A stretch of 64,000 bases of DNA. Origin: AP-15 sp963703665. GTDB taxonomy: Bacteria > Pseudomonadota > Alphaproteobacteria > ATCC43930 > CGMCC-115725. The stretch lies in assembly GCA_963703665.1 (NCBI GenBank), contig CAVPFB010000008.1:119347-183346 (forward strand). The letters are read 5' to 3'. A model generated the notes under the pieces. It was given only the letters and a program-made list of their open reading frames with translations, made no database searches and was not told the DNA's origin. The stretch's first letter is position 1; every line of letters begins with the position of its first letter. A program made the position numbers and the translations under genes. Below, piece by piece: positions 27,521-36,451 of this stretch.

Positions 27521-28633
27521 ATGCGCATTGCTTTTTATGCGCCGCTGAAGCCGCCCGACCATCCGGTTCCCTCGGGGGACCGGCGGATGGCGCAGCTGTT
27601 TATGTCGGCCCTGCGCCGCGCCGGGCACCAGCCGGTGCTTGCTCCGCGCTTTCGCAGCTTCGAGGGGCGGGGAGACCCCTCCCGCCAGGCGCGGCTCGCC
27701 GCAGTCGGGCGAATGTTCGCCGCGCGGTTTCTGCGCCGCTGCGGGACGGCGCCGGCAGCCGCTCCCGATCTGTGGTTCACCTATCACCTCTACCATAAAG
27801 CGCCGGATTGGCTGGGGCCGCACATTGCCGGCGCGCTCGGCATTCCCTATGTCGTGGCCGAGGCCTCGTTTGCGCCCAAGCAGGCGGGCGGTCCTTGGGC
27901 CGCCGGCCACCGCGCTACCGGATGTGCGATCCGGCGCGCGGACGCGGTGATCGGGCTCAACCCGGCCGATCGCGATTGCGTCTTGCCGCTGCTCGCCGAG
28001 CCCTCGCGCTGGGTCGCGATGAAGCCCTTTCTCGACGCCCGAGACTATGCGTCGCCGGGGCGCGCGGGCGACGGGCCGCCCCGGCTGATCGCGGTGGCGA
28101 TGATGCGTCCGGGCGACAAGCTCGCCTCGTACCGAATTCTGGGCGCGGCATTGGCGCAGCTGACCGATCTTGATTGGACGCTCGAGGTGGTCGGCGACGG
28201 CGCTGCCCGAGCCGAGGTCGAGCGCGCGCTCGCCCCGCTGGGCGCGCGGGTCTGCTGGGCCGGGGCGTGCGATGCGGCGGCGATCGCCCGAGGTCTCGCC
28301 GAGGCGGACCTCTGCGTGTGGCCGGCAATCAATGAAGCCTTCGGCATGGCGCTGCTCGAAGCCCAGGCGAGCGGCCTGCCGGTGGTCGCCGGGGCCGGGG
28401 CCGGCGTCGGCGTCGGCGAGGTCGTCGCGGCGGAGAAGACCGGGCTGCTCGTGGCGCCGGGCGACCCGGCGGCCTTTGCCGCGGCAGTGCGGCGGCTGGT
28501 GCTCGACCACGACCTGCGGGCGCGGCTTGCCGAGGCGGCGCGGCGGCGCGTCGTTGACGAGCACGATATTCCGGCCGCGGCCCGACGCCTCGCTGCGGTG
28601 ATCGACGCACTGCGGCCGGCCTGTGCCGCCTAG
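27521..28633 (+). CDS. Group 1 glycosyltransferase (GT4-like), copy 2
   Basis: 370 residues from ATG 27521, two bases after the previous stop. Starts MRIAFYAPLKPPDHPVPSGDRRMAQ split over a glycine loop, typical of GT4 N-domains. Further landmarks: VVAEASFAPKQ, AVIGLNPADRDCVLPLL, then VAVAMMRPGDKLASYRILGA, the acceptor/donor block LCVWPAINEAFGMALLEAQA and VAGAGAGVGVGEVV where other members have GIPE/VRD motifs. Its donor-site loop is unusually glycine/alanine/valine rich (GAGAGVGVGE). Product unknown. Confidence 0.8.
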   Translation: MRIAFYAPLKPPDHPVPSGDRRMAQLFMSALRRAGHQPVLAPRFRSFEGRGDPSRQARLAAVGRMFAARFLRRCGTAPAAAPDLWFTYHLYHKAPDWLGPHIAGALGIPYVVAEASFAPKQAGGPWAAGHRATGCAIRRADAVIGLNPADRDCVLPLLAEPSRWVAMKPFLDARDYASPGRAGDGPPRLIAVAMMRPGDKLASYRILGAALAQLTDLDWTLEVVGDGAARAEVERALAPLGARVCWAGACDAAAIARGLAEADLCVWPAINEAFGMALLEAQASGLPVVAGAGAGVGVGEVVAAEKTGLLVAPGDPAAFAAAVRRLVLDHDLRARLAEAARRRVVDEHDIPAAARRLAAVIDALRPACAA

Positions 28634-28663
28634 ATCGCGCCGATCCGCGGCGATCGCGGCCTC

Positions 28664-29896
28664 GTGACCGGCTCCGTCCTGTTCTACGTTCAGCATCTGC
28701 TCGGGATCGGGCATCTGCGGCGTGCGCTCAATCTCGCCGACGCCCTGGCGGAAGAGGGGCTCGCAGTAACCTTGGTCTCGGGCGGCGAGCCGATGCCGGA
28801 GCTGGCCGGTGCCGCGGCTCGGCGCGTCATCCAGCTGGCGCCGATCCGGGCGCAGGACGCGGGCTTCAGGGTTCTCGTCGACCGTGACGGCCGGCCGGTC
28901 GACGACGCGCTGCGGGCGAGCCGCCGGGATGCGCTGCTCGATGCCTTCGCGACCGTGCAGCCCGATGCCGTGGTGATCGAGGCGTTTCCATTCGGTCGAC
29001 GCACCTTCCGCTCTGAGCTCGATCCGCTGATCGCCGCCGCCCGCGCGCGCCGGCCGCGGGCGCTGGTGCTGTGTTCATTGCGCGACATCGTGGTCGCACC
29101 CGAGGATATGACGCGGCGCCGCGCGATCGTGGCTCGCGTCGAGGCCGATTTCGACGCCGTGCTGGTGCACGGCGATCCGGCGCTGGTCACGCTCGAAGCG
29201 AGCTTTCCGGAGGCTTGCGAGATCGCCGACCGGCTCGTCTACACCGGCTATGTCGGCGCGCCCGAAGAACGGGCCGGCGCGGACGACGGCGCCGGCGCCG
29301 GCGAGGTGCTGGTCTCGGCCGGCGGCGGCGCGGTCGGCGGCGCGCTGCTGGCGACGGCGCTGGAGGCCCGGCGGCGCGGCTGTCTCGCCGATCTCGTATG
29401 GCGCCTTCTCGCTGGACCGAACCTGCCCGAGAGCGATTTCGCGGCGCTGGCGGCGGGACTTCCCGCTGGTGTCGCGATCGAGCGCTACCGGCATGATTTT
29501 CCGCAGATGCTGCGGCGCTGCCGGGTCTCGATCAGCCAGGCCGGCTACAACACCGTGCTCGACATTCTCGCGGCCCGGGCCGCCGCGGTCCTGGTGCCGT
29601 TTGCGGAAATGCGCGAGAGCGAGCAGACGTTGCGGGCGGAGCGGCTGGCGGATCGCGGGGTCGTCGAAATGTTGACGCCGGGCGCGCTGTCGCCGGATCG
29701 GCTCGCCGCTGCGATCGAACGCGCGGCCGGACGCCGGGCGCCGACGCTCGCCATCGACACCGCGGGCGCCCGCCGCACCGCCCTGCTGGTCGCCGGCATG
29801 ATCGGCGAGGCCATGGCCGCCCATTCCGCCCGCCCGGAAAGAGCGGCGATTGAGGATTCTGTAATGTCGCCGGGTGACTATACAATCGGCAAATGA
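28664..29896 (+). CDS. MurG/COG4671-like glycosyltransferase, copy 2
   Basis: 410 residues from GTG 28664. N-terminal YVQHLLGIGHLRRALNLADA parallels the SHDSFGLGHLRRCRAIAH segment of the gene at 24,990, and C-terminal VSISQAGYNTVLDILAARAA parallels AVAMGGYNTFCEIL there, so the two are distant relatives. VLVSAGGGAVGGALLATALE is the donor-side glycine loop. The last residues (MSPGDYTIGK) overlap the next gene start by ATGA, showing translational coupling. Confidence 0.8.
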   Translation: MTGSVLFYVQHLLGIGHLRRALNLADALAEEGLAVTLVSGGEPMPELAGAAARRVIQLAPIRAQDAGFRVLVDRDGRPVDDALRASRRDALLDAFATVQPDAVVIEAFPFGRRTFRSELDPLIAAARARRPRALVLCSLRDIVVAPEDMTRRRAIVARVEADFDAVLVHGDPALVTLEASFPEACEIADRLVYTGYVGAPEERAGADDGAGAGEVLVSAGGGAVGGALLATALEARRRGCLADLVWRLLAGPNLPESDFAALAAGLPAGVAIERYRHDFPQMLRRCRVSISQAGYNTVLDILAARAAAVLVPFAEMRESEQTLRAERLADRGVVEMLTPGALSPDRLAAAIERAAGRRAPTLAIDTAGARRTALLVAGMIGEAMAAHSARPERAAIEDSVMSPGDYTIGK

Positions 29897-30876
29897 TACA
29901 TCGTTCGCAAGCCTCTCCGGCCGCGACCGCATCTTGGGCCGATCTGGCGCAAGAACTCGACCGCTGGGGAGATGAAGGGAGGATCGCTACGCTGTGGTGG
30001 CGTGACGACGACGCGGCGGCACCGTGCGGGCGCTTAGACCGCCTGTTGCAGATCGCCGGCACTGTCCCGGTGGCCCTTGCGGTCATTCCGGCGGCAGCGG
30101 AGCTTGGCCTCGCCGCCCGGCTCGGCGTTCCCGGCACGGGACCGACTGAGCCGCCGCCGATCGAGCCGCCGCCGATCGAGCCGCCGCCGACCGAGCCTCC
30201 TGGGGTCACCATCCTGCAGCATGGCTGGCGCCATTCCAATCACGCAGCGGGGTCCGGAAAGAGCGGGTTTTCATCGGAAAAACTCGGGTTTCGCTACAAA
30301 AAGAGCGAGTTTCCGGCGGGACGCTCGCCGCGATCGGTAACCGTCGAGCTATGCGCCGGCCGGGCCCGGCTCATGGCGCTGTTCGGGACCCGCGTGCTGG
30401 CCGTTTTGGCGCCGCCCTGGAACCGCTTGGACGAGAGCTTTCTGCCGCTCCTCCCGGGATGCGGGATCGGGGCGGTCTCGCGCCTCGGGCCGCGCCGCGC
30501 GGCATGGCCGTCGCCGGGCGTGTTCGAGGCCAATGTCCATGTCGATCTCGTCGCCTGGAAGAGAGACCGCGGCTTTCTCGGCGAGACCGCGGCGCTTGCC
30601 GGCCTGATCGCGCATCTGCAGGCGCGCCGGACGGGCGCCGCGGATCGCGGCGAGCCGAGCGGGATCCTGACCCATCACCTCGTTCAAGACGAGGCCACCG
30701 GCGCTTTCCTCGGCCGGCTGATCGCGCTGACCACCGCCCATCCGGCGGCCCGCTGGCTAGCCGGCGGCGAGGTCTTCGCTCCGGCTCTCGGGCGGTCGGC
30801 GGCGGGCGGAGAAATCCTCGCGCCCGCGATCGGGCTGCCCTCAGCCGGCGGCTCGGGGGACGCTGCTCCGCCATGA
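29893..30876 (+). CDS. Polysaccharide deacetylase-like protein with internal short repeats
   Basis: 327 residues, ATG 29893 overlapping the previous stop. The NodB-like motif 1 appears as LWWRDDDAAAPCGRLDR (paired aspartates for metal), followed by VPVALAVIPAAAELG, the histidine motif TILQHGWRHSNHA, VLAPPWNRLDESFLPLL and HVDLVAWK. It likely deacylates or hydrolyses a sugar chain made by the preceding transferases; substrate unknown. Two insertions are odd: a 15-base repeat encoding PPPIE three times (residues 87-101) and a 21-base degenerate repeat coding for KSGFSSE, KLGFRYK, KSEFPAG (residues 123-143), directly after the histidine motif. No signal peptide, so action is cytosolic as predicted. 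It overlaps the next start by ATGA. Confidence 0.75.
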   Translation: MIHRSQASPAATASWADLAQELDRWGDEGRIATLWWRDDDAAAPCGRLDRLLQIAGTVPVALAVIPAAAELGLAARLGVPGTGPTEPPPIEPPPIEPPPTEPPGVTILQHGWRHSNHAAGSGKSGFSSEKLGFRYKKSEFPAGRSPRSVTVELCAGRARLMALFGTRVLAVLAPPWNRLDESFLPLLPGCGIGAVSRLGPRRAAWPSPGVFEANVHVDLVAWKRDRGFLGETAALAGLIAHLQARRTGAADRGEPSGILTHHLVQDEATGAFLGRLIALTTAHPAARWLAGGEVFAPALGRSAAGGEILAPAIGLPSAGGSGDAAPP

Positions 30877-31403
30877 CTCGGCACGCCTATCCGGCTTCGG
30901 CGATGCTCGGCGATTATCTGCGCGCCGCCGCCGGCCTGGTGCCGACCGCGGCGATCCTGGCGATCGCCCCGCTCGGTGCCGTCGCGGCCGCTATATTGGG
31001 CGGCCTCGCGGCGCTGTTTTCGGTATTCGGCGTCCGCACCGCGCTGCGCCACCGCACCCGGATCGAGGTGACCGAAACCGGGATCTCCGCCTCGGGCCCC
31101 CTCGGCGCCGCGATCCGCTGGGCCGAGCTCGACCGGATCAAGCTCGCCTATTATTCGACCCGTCGTGACCGCCGCGACGGTTGGATGCAGCTCGAGCTGC
31201 GTTCCGGCTGGTCGGTGATCCGGCTCGACAGCCGGATCGACGGGTTTGCCCGGCTGGTCGAGCGGTCGGCGACGGCGGCGGCGACGCGCCGGCTGGCGCT
31301 GAGCCCGGCGACTGCGGCCAATCTCGAGGCGCTCGGGATTCGCTCGCCGGCCTTTCCCCCGAGCTTTCCGGGGGCCGACCCGGCCGACGGAGTGCGGGCG
31401 TGA
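30873..31403 (+). CDS. Membrane protein of unknown function (PH-like)
   Basis: 176 residues from ATG 30873, overlapping the deacetylase stop. Two hydrophobic helices in residues about 20-55 (AAAGLVPTAAILAIAPLGAV, AAAILGGLAALFSVFGV) are followed by a soluble beta-rich domain: RIEVTETGISASGPLG, IRWAELDRIKLAYYSTRRDR and WMQLELRSGWSVIRLDSRID. This two-helix plus beta-domain layout resembles bacterial PH-domain membrane proteins. Its coupling to both the deacetylase and the ABC ATPase (GTGA overlap) places it in one transcript with them. No function can be assigned. Confidence 0.65.
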   Translation: MTRHAYPASAMLGDYLRAAAGLVPTAAILAIAPLGAVAAAILGGLAALFSVFGVRTALRHRTRIEVTETGISASGPLGAAIRWAELDRIKLAYYSTRRDRRDGWMQLELRSGWSVIRLDSRIDGFARLVERSATAAATRRLALSPATAANLEALGIRSPAFPPSFPGADPADGVRA

Positions 31404-33298
31404 GCGACCTTCTGACGATCCGAGACCTGCATATCCGCTTCGCCGCACCGGGCGGGTTTATCAGAGCCGTGACCGGCGCATCCTTCCGGGTGCGTCCGCA
31501 CTCGACGGTGGCGCTGGTCGGCAAATCCGGTTCCGGAAAATCGGTCGTCAGTCAGGCGATCATGCGCATCCTGCCGCGCAGCGGACAGATCACCCAAGGC
31601 GAAATTCTGTTCGCCGACCCGCGCGGCGACGGCACGGCGGTCGACCTCGTCAAACTGCCGCGGGACGGCGGTGCGATGCGGGCGATCCGCGGCGGGCGCA
31701 TCTCGATCATCTTTCAGGAGCCGATGACCTCGCTGTCGCCGCTGCATACGATCGGCGATCAGGTCGGCGAGGCGCTGCGGCTGCATCGCCCGGTCGGCGC
31801 CGCCGAGACCGCCGAACTGACGCGGGATACCCTGCGCCTGGTCGGCTTTCCCGATCCGGGCCGCGCGCTGCGCAGCTATCCGTTCGAGCTGTCGGGCGGG
31901 TTGCGGCAGCGCGCGATGATCGCGATGGCGCTGGTCTGCCGCCCGGCACTGCTGATCGCCGACGAGCCGACGACCGCCCTCGACGTGACCATCCAGGCCC
32001 AGATCCTGAAGCTGGTGCTCGAGCTGCAGCACGAACTCGGCATGGCGGTGCTGCTGATCACCCACGATCTCGGGGTGGTGGCCAACGTCGCCGAAGAAAT
32101 CGTCGTCATGTACCGCGGCGAGGTGGTGGAGAGCGGCACGCTCGAAGACATTTTCCGGCATCCGGAGCACCCCTATCTGCGCGCCCTGTTGCGCGCGGTG
32201 CCGCGCTTCGACATGAAGCCGGGCGAGCGGCTGGTGCCGATCCGCGAGGTCGCGGCCGGCGACGCGCCGCATCTGATGGCCGACAAGGCGCCGTGGCCGG
32301 CGGGACCCTCGGCACCGCTGCTCGAATGCCGCGGCATTCGCAAATCCTTTTCGATCCGCAAGAGCGGCTGGTTCGCCGGCGCCGCGGCGCAGGTCGTTGC
32401 GGTCGACGATGTGAGCCTGAAGATCGAACGCGGCGAGTGCCTCGGGCTGGTCGGCGAAAGCGGCTGCGGCAAGACCACCTTGAGCAAGGTCCTGCTGCGC
32501 GCGGTGACCCCCGACGCGGGCTCGATCGCCTTCAACGACCGCGGCCGGCCGGTCGACGTGCTGGCGCTCGAAGGCGAGGGCCTGAAACAGTTTCGCCGCC
32601 AGGTGCAATTCATCTTTCAGGACCCGTTCGGCTCGCTGAACCCGCGCATGACGGTGTTCGACATCATCGAGGAGCCGCTGGCGATTCACGGGATCGGCGC
32701 CGCGCGCTCGCGGCGCGAGATGGTCGACGAGCTGGTCGGCCTGGTCGGTCTGGACCGAAATCATTTGCGGCGCTATCCGCACAGCTTTTCCGGTGGCCAG
32801 CGCCAGCGCATCGGCATCGCCCGAGCTTTGGCGCTGCGGCCCGACCTGGTGATCTGCGACGAGCCGACCTCGGCGCTCGACGTCTCGATCCAGGCGCAGA
32901 TCCTGAACCTGCTGATGGACCTCAAGCAAAAGCTGGGGCTGACCTATCTGTTCATTTCCCACAATCTGGCGGTGGTCGACTATATCGCCGACCGGATCGC
33001 CGTGATGTGCGCCGGCCGCATCGTCGAGATCGCCGACCGGGCGACCTTGTTCCGCCGGCCGGTGCATCCCTATACCCAGGCGCTGCTGGCCGCGGTGCCG
33101 GCCCCCGATCTGACCCGTCCGCTCGACTTCGCCCGGCTGATGGCCGACCGGGCCTCCAACCCGGCGGCCTGGCCCGAACCCTTCCGGCGCGAGGCGGCGA
33201 ACCCGCCGCGGCTGATCGAGGTCGCCCCCGGACATGCCGTCGAAGCGCAAGCCTTGCCGACATTGCCGGCCTTGGCGGGCGGTTTGGCCCGGGCATGA
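31400..33298 (+). CDS. Fused dipeptide/oligopeptide ABC transporter ATPase (DppD-DppF type)
   Basis: 632 residues; GTG 31400 overlaps the previous stop. Two full ATPase modules: module 1 with Walker A ALVGKSGSGKSVVS, Q-loop IIFQEPMTSL, signature LSGGLRQRAMIAMAL, Walker B ALLIADEPTTALD and H-loop LITHDLGVV; module 2 with LVGESGCGKTTLS, FIFQDPFGSLNPR, FSGGQRQRIGIARAL, LVICDEPTSALD and ISHNLAVV. The oligopeptide-family tails HPEHPYLRALLRAV and HPYTQALLAAVP follow each module. Layout matches YejF-type fusions. It powers the uptake system formed with the next three genes. The second signature motif is canonical; the first has LRQR instead of QRQR. Confidence 0.92.
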   Translation: MSDLLTIRDLHIRFAAPGGFIRAVTGASFRVRPHSTVALVGKSGSGKSVVSQAIMRILPRSGQITQGEILFADPRGDGTAVDLVKLPRDGGAMRAIRGGRISIIFQEPMTSLSPLHTIGDQVGEALRLHRPVGAAETAELTRDTLRLVGFPDPGRALRSYPFELSGGLRQRAMIAMALVCRPALLIADEPTTALDVTIQAQILKLVLELQHELGMAVLLITHDLGVVANVAEEIVVMYRGEVVESGTLEDIFRHPEHPYLRALLRAVPRFDMKPGERLVPIREVAAGDAPHLMADKAPWPAGPSAPLLECRGIRKSFSIRKSGWFAGAAAQVVAVDDVSLKIERGECLGLVGESGCGKTTLSKVLLRAVTPDAGSIAFNDRGRPVDVLALEGEGLKQFRRQVQFIFQDPFGSLNPRMTVFDIIEEPLAIHGIGAARSRREMVDELVGLVGLDRNHLRRYPHSFSGGQRQRIGIARALALRPDLVICDEPTSALDVSIQAQILNLLMDLKQKLGLTYLFISHNLAVVDYIADRIAVMCAGRIVEIADRATLFRRPVHPYTQALLAAVPAPDLTRPLDFARLMADRASNPAAWPEPFRREAANPPRLIEVAPGHAVEAQALPTLPALAGGLARA

Positions 33299-33383
33299 GA
33301 GAACTGGGCATGAAAGAGCCAGGGCATCAGTGGGAATGCACGCCAACGAAACAGGAGCGGCCGAAGCGATCGGGAGCATCGCG

Positions 33384-35342
33384 GTGACACGCCGCGTCGC
33401 GTTCGCGCTGACTCTGGCGGCGCTGCTGGTGTCGGTTGCGGTCGCGGCTCGCGCCGACCGGCCGGCGCTGGTCGAGACCCCGTTCTTCGAACAAGCGGTG
33501 GCCAGCGGCAAGCTGCCCAAGGTCGACGACCGGGTGCCGGCCGATCCCAGCGTGGTCGACAGCTCCGGAAAGCCCGGTGGCACGCTGCGCATGCTGATGG
33601 CCCATCCCAAAGACACTCGCATGATGACGGTCTATGGTTATGCGCGGCTGGTCGGCTACACCCCGGCGCTCAAGCTCGAACCCGACATCCTCAAGTCGAT
33701 CGATGTCGAGGATGGCCGGGTGTTTACCCTGCATCTGCGCGCGGGCATGAAATGGTCGGACGGGCATGCCTTTACTGCGGAGGATTTCCGCTATTGGTTC
33801 CAGGATGTGGCCGAGAACCCCAAGCTGTCGCCGTCGGGGCTGCCGGTGGAATTGCTGCCGCAGGGCCAGCCGCCGCGCTTCGAAGTGCTGGACGACACGA
33901 CGGTCCGCTATAGCTGGGAGCAGCCGAACCCGCTGTTTTTGCCGGCCCTCGCCGGCGCCGACCCGCTGTACATCTATTGCCCGGCACATTATCTGAAGCA
34001 GTTCAACGAGAAATACGCCGACAAGGCGAAATTGGCCGCTCTCGTCAAAAAGATGAGAGTTCACAATTGGGCGGCCCTGCACAATCGAATGAATGCGATG
34101 TATCGGGACGACAATCCCAAGCTGCCAAGTCTGCAGCCATGGGTACTGAAGAACAAGCCGCCGGCAGAGCAATTGGTCTTCGAAAGGAACCCCTATTATT
34201 ATCGCGTCGACACGGCGGGGCACCAGTTGCCGTATATAGACCAGGTGACGCTGTCGATCGCTGACAGCCGGATCATCCCAGCCAAGACCGCTGCCGGGGA
34301 GAGCGATCTTCAAGCCCGCTATCTGAGCTTCGACGATTATACGTTTCTGCGGCGCAATGAGGAGCGCAACCATTTCCAGGTCCATTTGTGGCGAACCGGC
34401 CCGGGCAGCCAGTTTGCGCTTTATCCCAATCTGAACGTCGATGATCCGGTATGGCGCGGTCTGGTGCGGGACGTGCGCTTTCGCCGCGCGCTGTCGCTCG
34501 CCGTCAATCGCCACGAGCTCAACGAGGTGCTCTATTTCGGGCTGGCGATCGAAGGGCAGAACACGGTGCTGCCGCAGAGCCCGCTCTACCAGCCCGCGTT
34601 TCGCAAGGCTTGGGCGCAATATGATCTGGGCGAGGCCAATCGTCTGCTCGACCTGATCGGTCTGACCAAGCGCAATGGCGACGGCGTGCGCCTGCTGCCC
34701 GACGGCCGGCCGATGGAAATCGTCGTCGAGGATTCGGGCGAATGGCCGGAGATGTCGGACGTGCTCGAGCTGATCCGCGATTCGTGGCGCCACATCGGCG
34801 TCAGCCTGTTCGCCAAGCCGTTGCAGCTGACGCTGTTCCGCCGCCGGGTGTTCGCCGGCAAGACCCTGATGTCGATCGACAAGGGGGTCGACGACGGTCT
34901 GCCCAACGCGTCCTCCTCGCCCTGGGAATTCGCGCCGACGAGCCAGGAGCAGCTCGAATGGCCAAAATGGGGGCAATACTACGAAACCAAGGAGATGGCC
35001 GGCAAACCGCCGGATTTGCCGTCGGCGGTTCAGCTGAGAGACCTCTATAACGCCTGGCTCGGCACCGCATCGGAAGAGAAGCACGCGCAGATCTGGAACC
35101 AGATCCTGCAGGTCTGGGCCGAGCAGGTGTTTTCGATCGGGACCGTCGCCGGGGTGCTGCAGCCGGTCGTGGTCAGCGACAATCTGCACAACCTTCCCGA
35201 AAAGGGGATCTACAACTGGGACCCCGGCGCCTTTTTCGGCATGTACAGGCCGGACCATTTCTGGTTGGGGCCGCCGCCGCCCGCGGCAAAATCAGCCTCC
35301 GCCATCCCGACCGGCCTGGCGCCGCCGCGAGCGACCCCATGA
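33384..35342 (+). CDS. ABC transporter substrate-binding protein, family 5 (peptide/glycoside type)
   Basis: About 652 residues from GTG 33384, which follows GGGAG and puts the signal peptide (TRRVAFALTLAALLVSVAVA, cleavage after ARA) right at the N-terminus; ATG 33336 gives an odd 16-residue extension. The SBP_bac_5 fold is shown by GGTLRMLMAHPKDTRMM, FTLHLRAGMKWSDGHAFTAE, AEDFRYWFQDV, the ERNPYYYRVD block and LRDVRFRRALSLAVNRHELN-like text. Periplasmic receptor. The ligand is unknown; members of this large-size group (over 600 residues) near YejABEF bind oligopeptides. An in-frame stop ends it 110 bases before the first permease. Confidence 0.88.
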   Translation: MTRRVAFALTLAALLVSVAVAARADRPALVETPFFEQAVASGKLPKVDDRVPADPSVVDSSGKPGGTLRMLMAHPKDTRMMTVYGYARLVGYTPALKLEPDILKSIDVEDGRVFTLHLRAGMKWSDGHAFTAEDFRYWFQDVAENPKLSPSGLPVELLPQGQPPRFEVLDDTTVRYSWEQPNPLFLPALAGADPLYIYCPAHYLKQFNEKYADKAKLAALVKKMRVHNWAALHNRMNAMYRDDNPKLPSLQPWVLKNKPPAEQLVFERNPYYYRVDTAGHQLPYIDQVTLSIADSRIIPAKTAAGESDLQARYLSFDDYTFLRRNEERNHFQVHLWRTGPGSQFALYPNLNVDDPVWRGLVRDVRFRRALSLAVNRHELNEVLYFGLAIEGQNTVLPQSPLYQPAFRKAWAQYDLGEANRLLDLIGLTKRNGDGVRLLPDGRPMEIVVEDSGEWPEMSDVLELIRDSWRHIGVSLFAKPLQLTLFRRRVFAGKTLMSIDKGVDDGLPNASSSPWEFAPTSQEQLEWPKWGQYYETKEMAGKPPDLPSAVQLRDLYNAWLGTASEEKHAQIWNQILQVWAEQVFSIGTVAGVLQPVVVSDNLHNLPEKGIYNWDPGAFFGMYRPDHFWLGPPPPAAKSASAIPTGLAPPRATP

Positions 35343-35452
35343 CCCGATGCTGGCGTCACCTGCGCGATCGCCCGGCCTCGGGCACAGCACCCGACCCGCG
35401 CCCGTCGACGACGCGAGCGCAGCGTTTGGTCCAGTATTAACGGTATCGCGTC

Positions 35453-36451
35453 ATGCTTAGCTACATCATCCACCGTCTGCTGATCATGGTGCCGACCCTG
35501 GTCGCGATCAGCATCGTCATCTTCACCATCATCAACCTGCCGCCGGGCAATTACTTCACCACCTATGTTGCCGAGCTGCAGAGCTCGGGCGAAACCGCGG
35601 ATCTCGCTAAGGTCAAATTTCTCGAAGCCGAATACGGCTTCGATCGCCCGGCGTGGCAGCAATATCTTTATTGGGTCGGCGGGCTTCTGCACGGCGATAT
35701 GGGATATTCGTTCTCCTACGACCTGCCGGTCAACGAGGTGGTCGGCGATCGCATGCTGCTGACCGCGATCGTGTCGATCACCACGATCATCTTCACCTAC
35801 CTCGTCGCGTTTCCGATCGGCGTCTATTCGGCGACGCATCAATATAGCTGGAGCGACCATGCGCTGACCTTGCTCGGTTTTCTCGGGCTCGCGACGCCGA
35901 GCTTTCTGTTGGCGCTGGTGCTGCTCTATTTGGCGAATGTCTATCTGGGGATATCGATCGGCGGGCTGATGGATCCGAAATATGTCGATCGGCCATGGAG
36001 CTGGGGGAAGACCCTGTCGTTGCTGGCCCATATCTGGATCCCGGTCATCGTCATCGGCTCGGCCGGAACCGCGGCGATGATCCGCCGGTTGCGCGCCAAC
36101 CTGCTCGACGAGCTGCAAAAGCAATATGTCGTGACGGCGCGCGCCAAGGGCCTGCATCCGCTCAAGGTGCTGTTCAAATACCCGCTGCGCATGGCCTTGA
36201 ACCCGTTCATTTCCGACATCGGGTCGTTGCTGCCGCAGGTGATCTCCGGTGCGGCGATCGTGTCGATCGTCATGTCGCTGCCGACCACCGGGCCGATGCT
36301 GCTCGATTCGCTGCGCAGCCAGGACATGTATCTGGCCGGCTCGTTCCTGATGTTCATCTCGACGCTGACCGTGATCGGAGTATTTGTCTCCGATCTGGCG
36401 CTGGCATTGCTCGATCCGCGCATCCGATTGCAGGCCGGACGGCGCCAATGA
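35453..36451 (+). CDS. ABC transporter permease 1 (DppB-like)
   Basis: 332 residues, inner-membrane. Starts MLSYIIHRLLIMVPTLVAIS, the standard first helix of DppB/OppB, with NLPPGNYFTTYV and the loop KFLEAEYGFDRPAWQQYLYW. Six or so helices; the EAA-like coupling loop is VVTARAKGLHPLKVLFKYPL. MSLPTTGPMLLDSLRSQDMY is the late loop of the family. It overlaps the next gene by ATGA if the latter starts at 36448. Confidence 0.9.
   Translation: MLSYIIHRLLIMVPTLVAISIVIFTIINLPPGNYFTTYVAELQSSGETADLAKVKFLEAEYGFDRPAWQQYLYWVGGLLHGDMGYSFSYDLPVNEVVGDRMLLTAIVSITTIIFTYLVAFPIGVYSATHQYSWSDHALTLLGFLGLATPSFLLALVLLYLANVYLGISIGGLMDPKYVDRPWSWGKTLSLLAHIWIPVIVIGSAGTAAMIRRLRANLLDELQKQYVVTARAKGLHPLKVLFKYPLRMALNPFISDIGSLLPQVISGAAIVSIVMSLPTTGPMLLDSLRSQDMYLAGSFLMFISTLTVIGVFVSDLALALLDPRIRLQAGRRQ

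Noticed and set aside
31151..33622. 823-codon open frame antisense to the ABC ATPase gene
   Set aside because: The plus strand carries two complete sets of ABC motifs; the antisense text has none.
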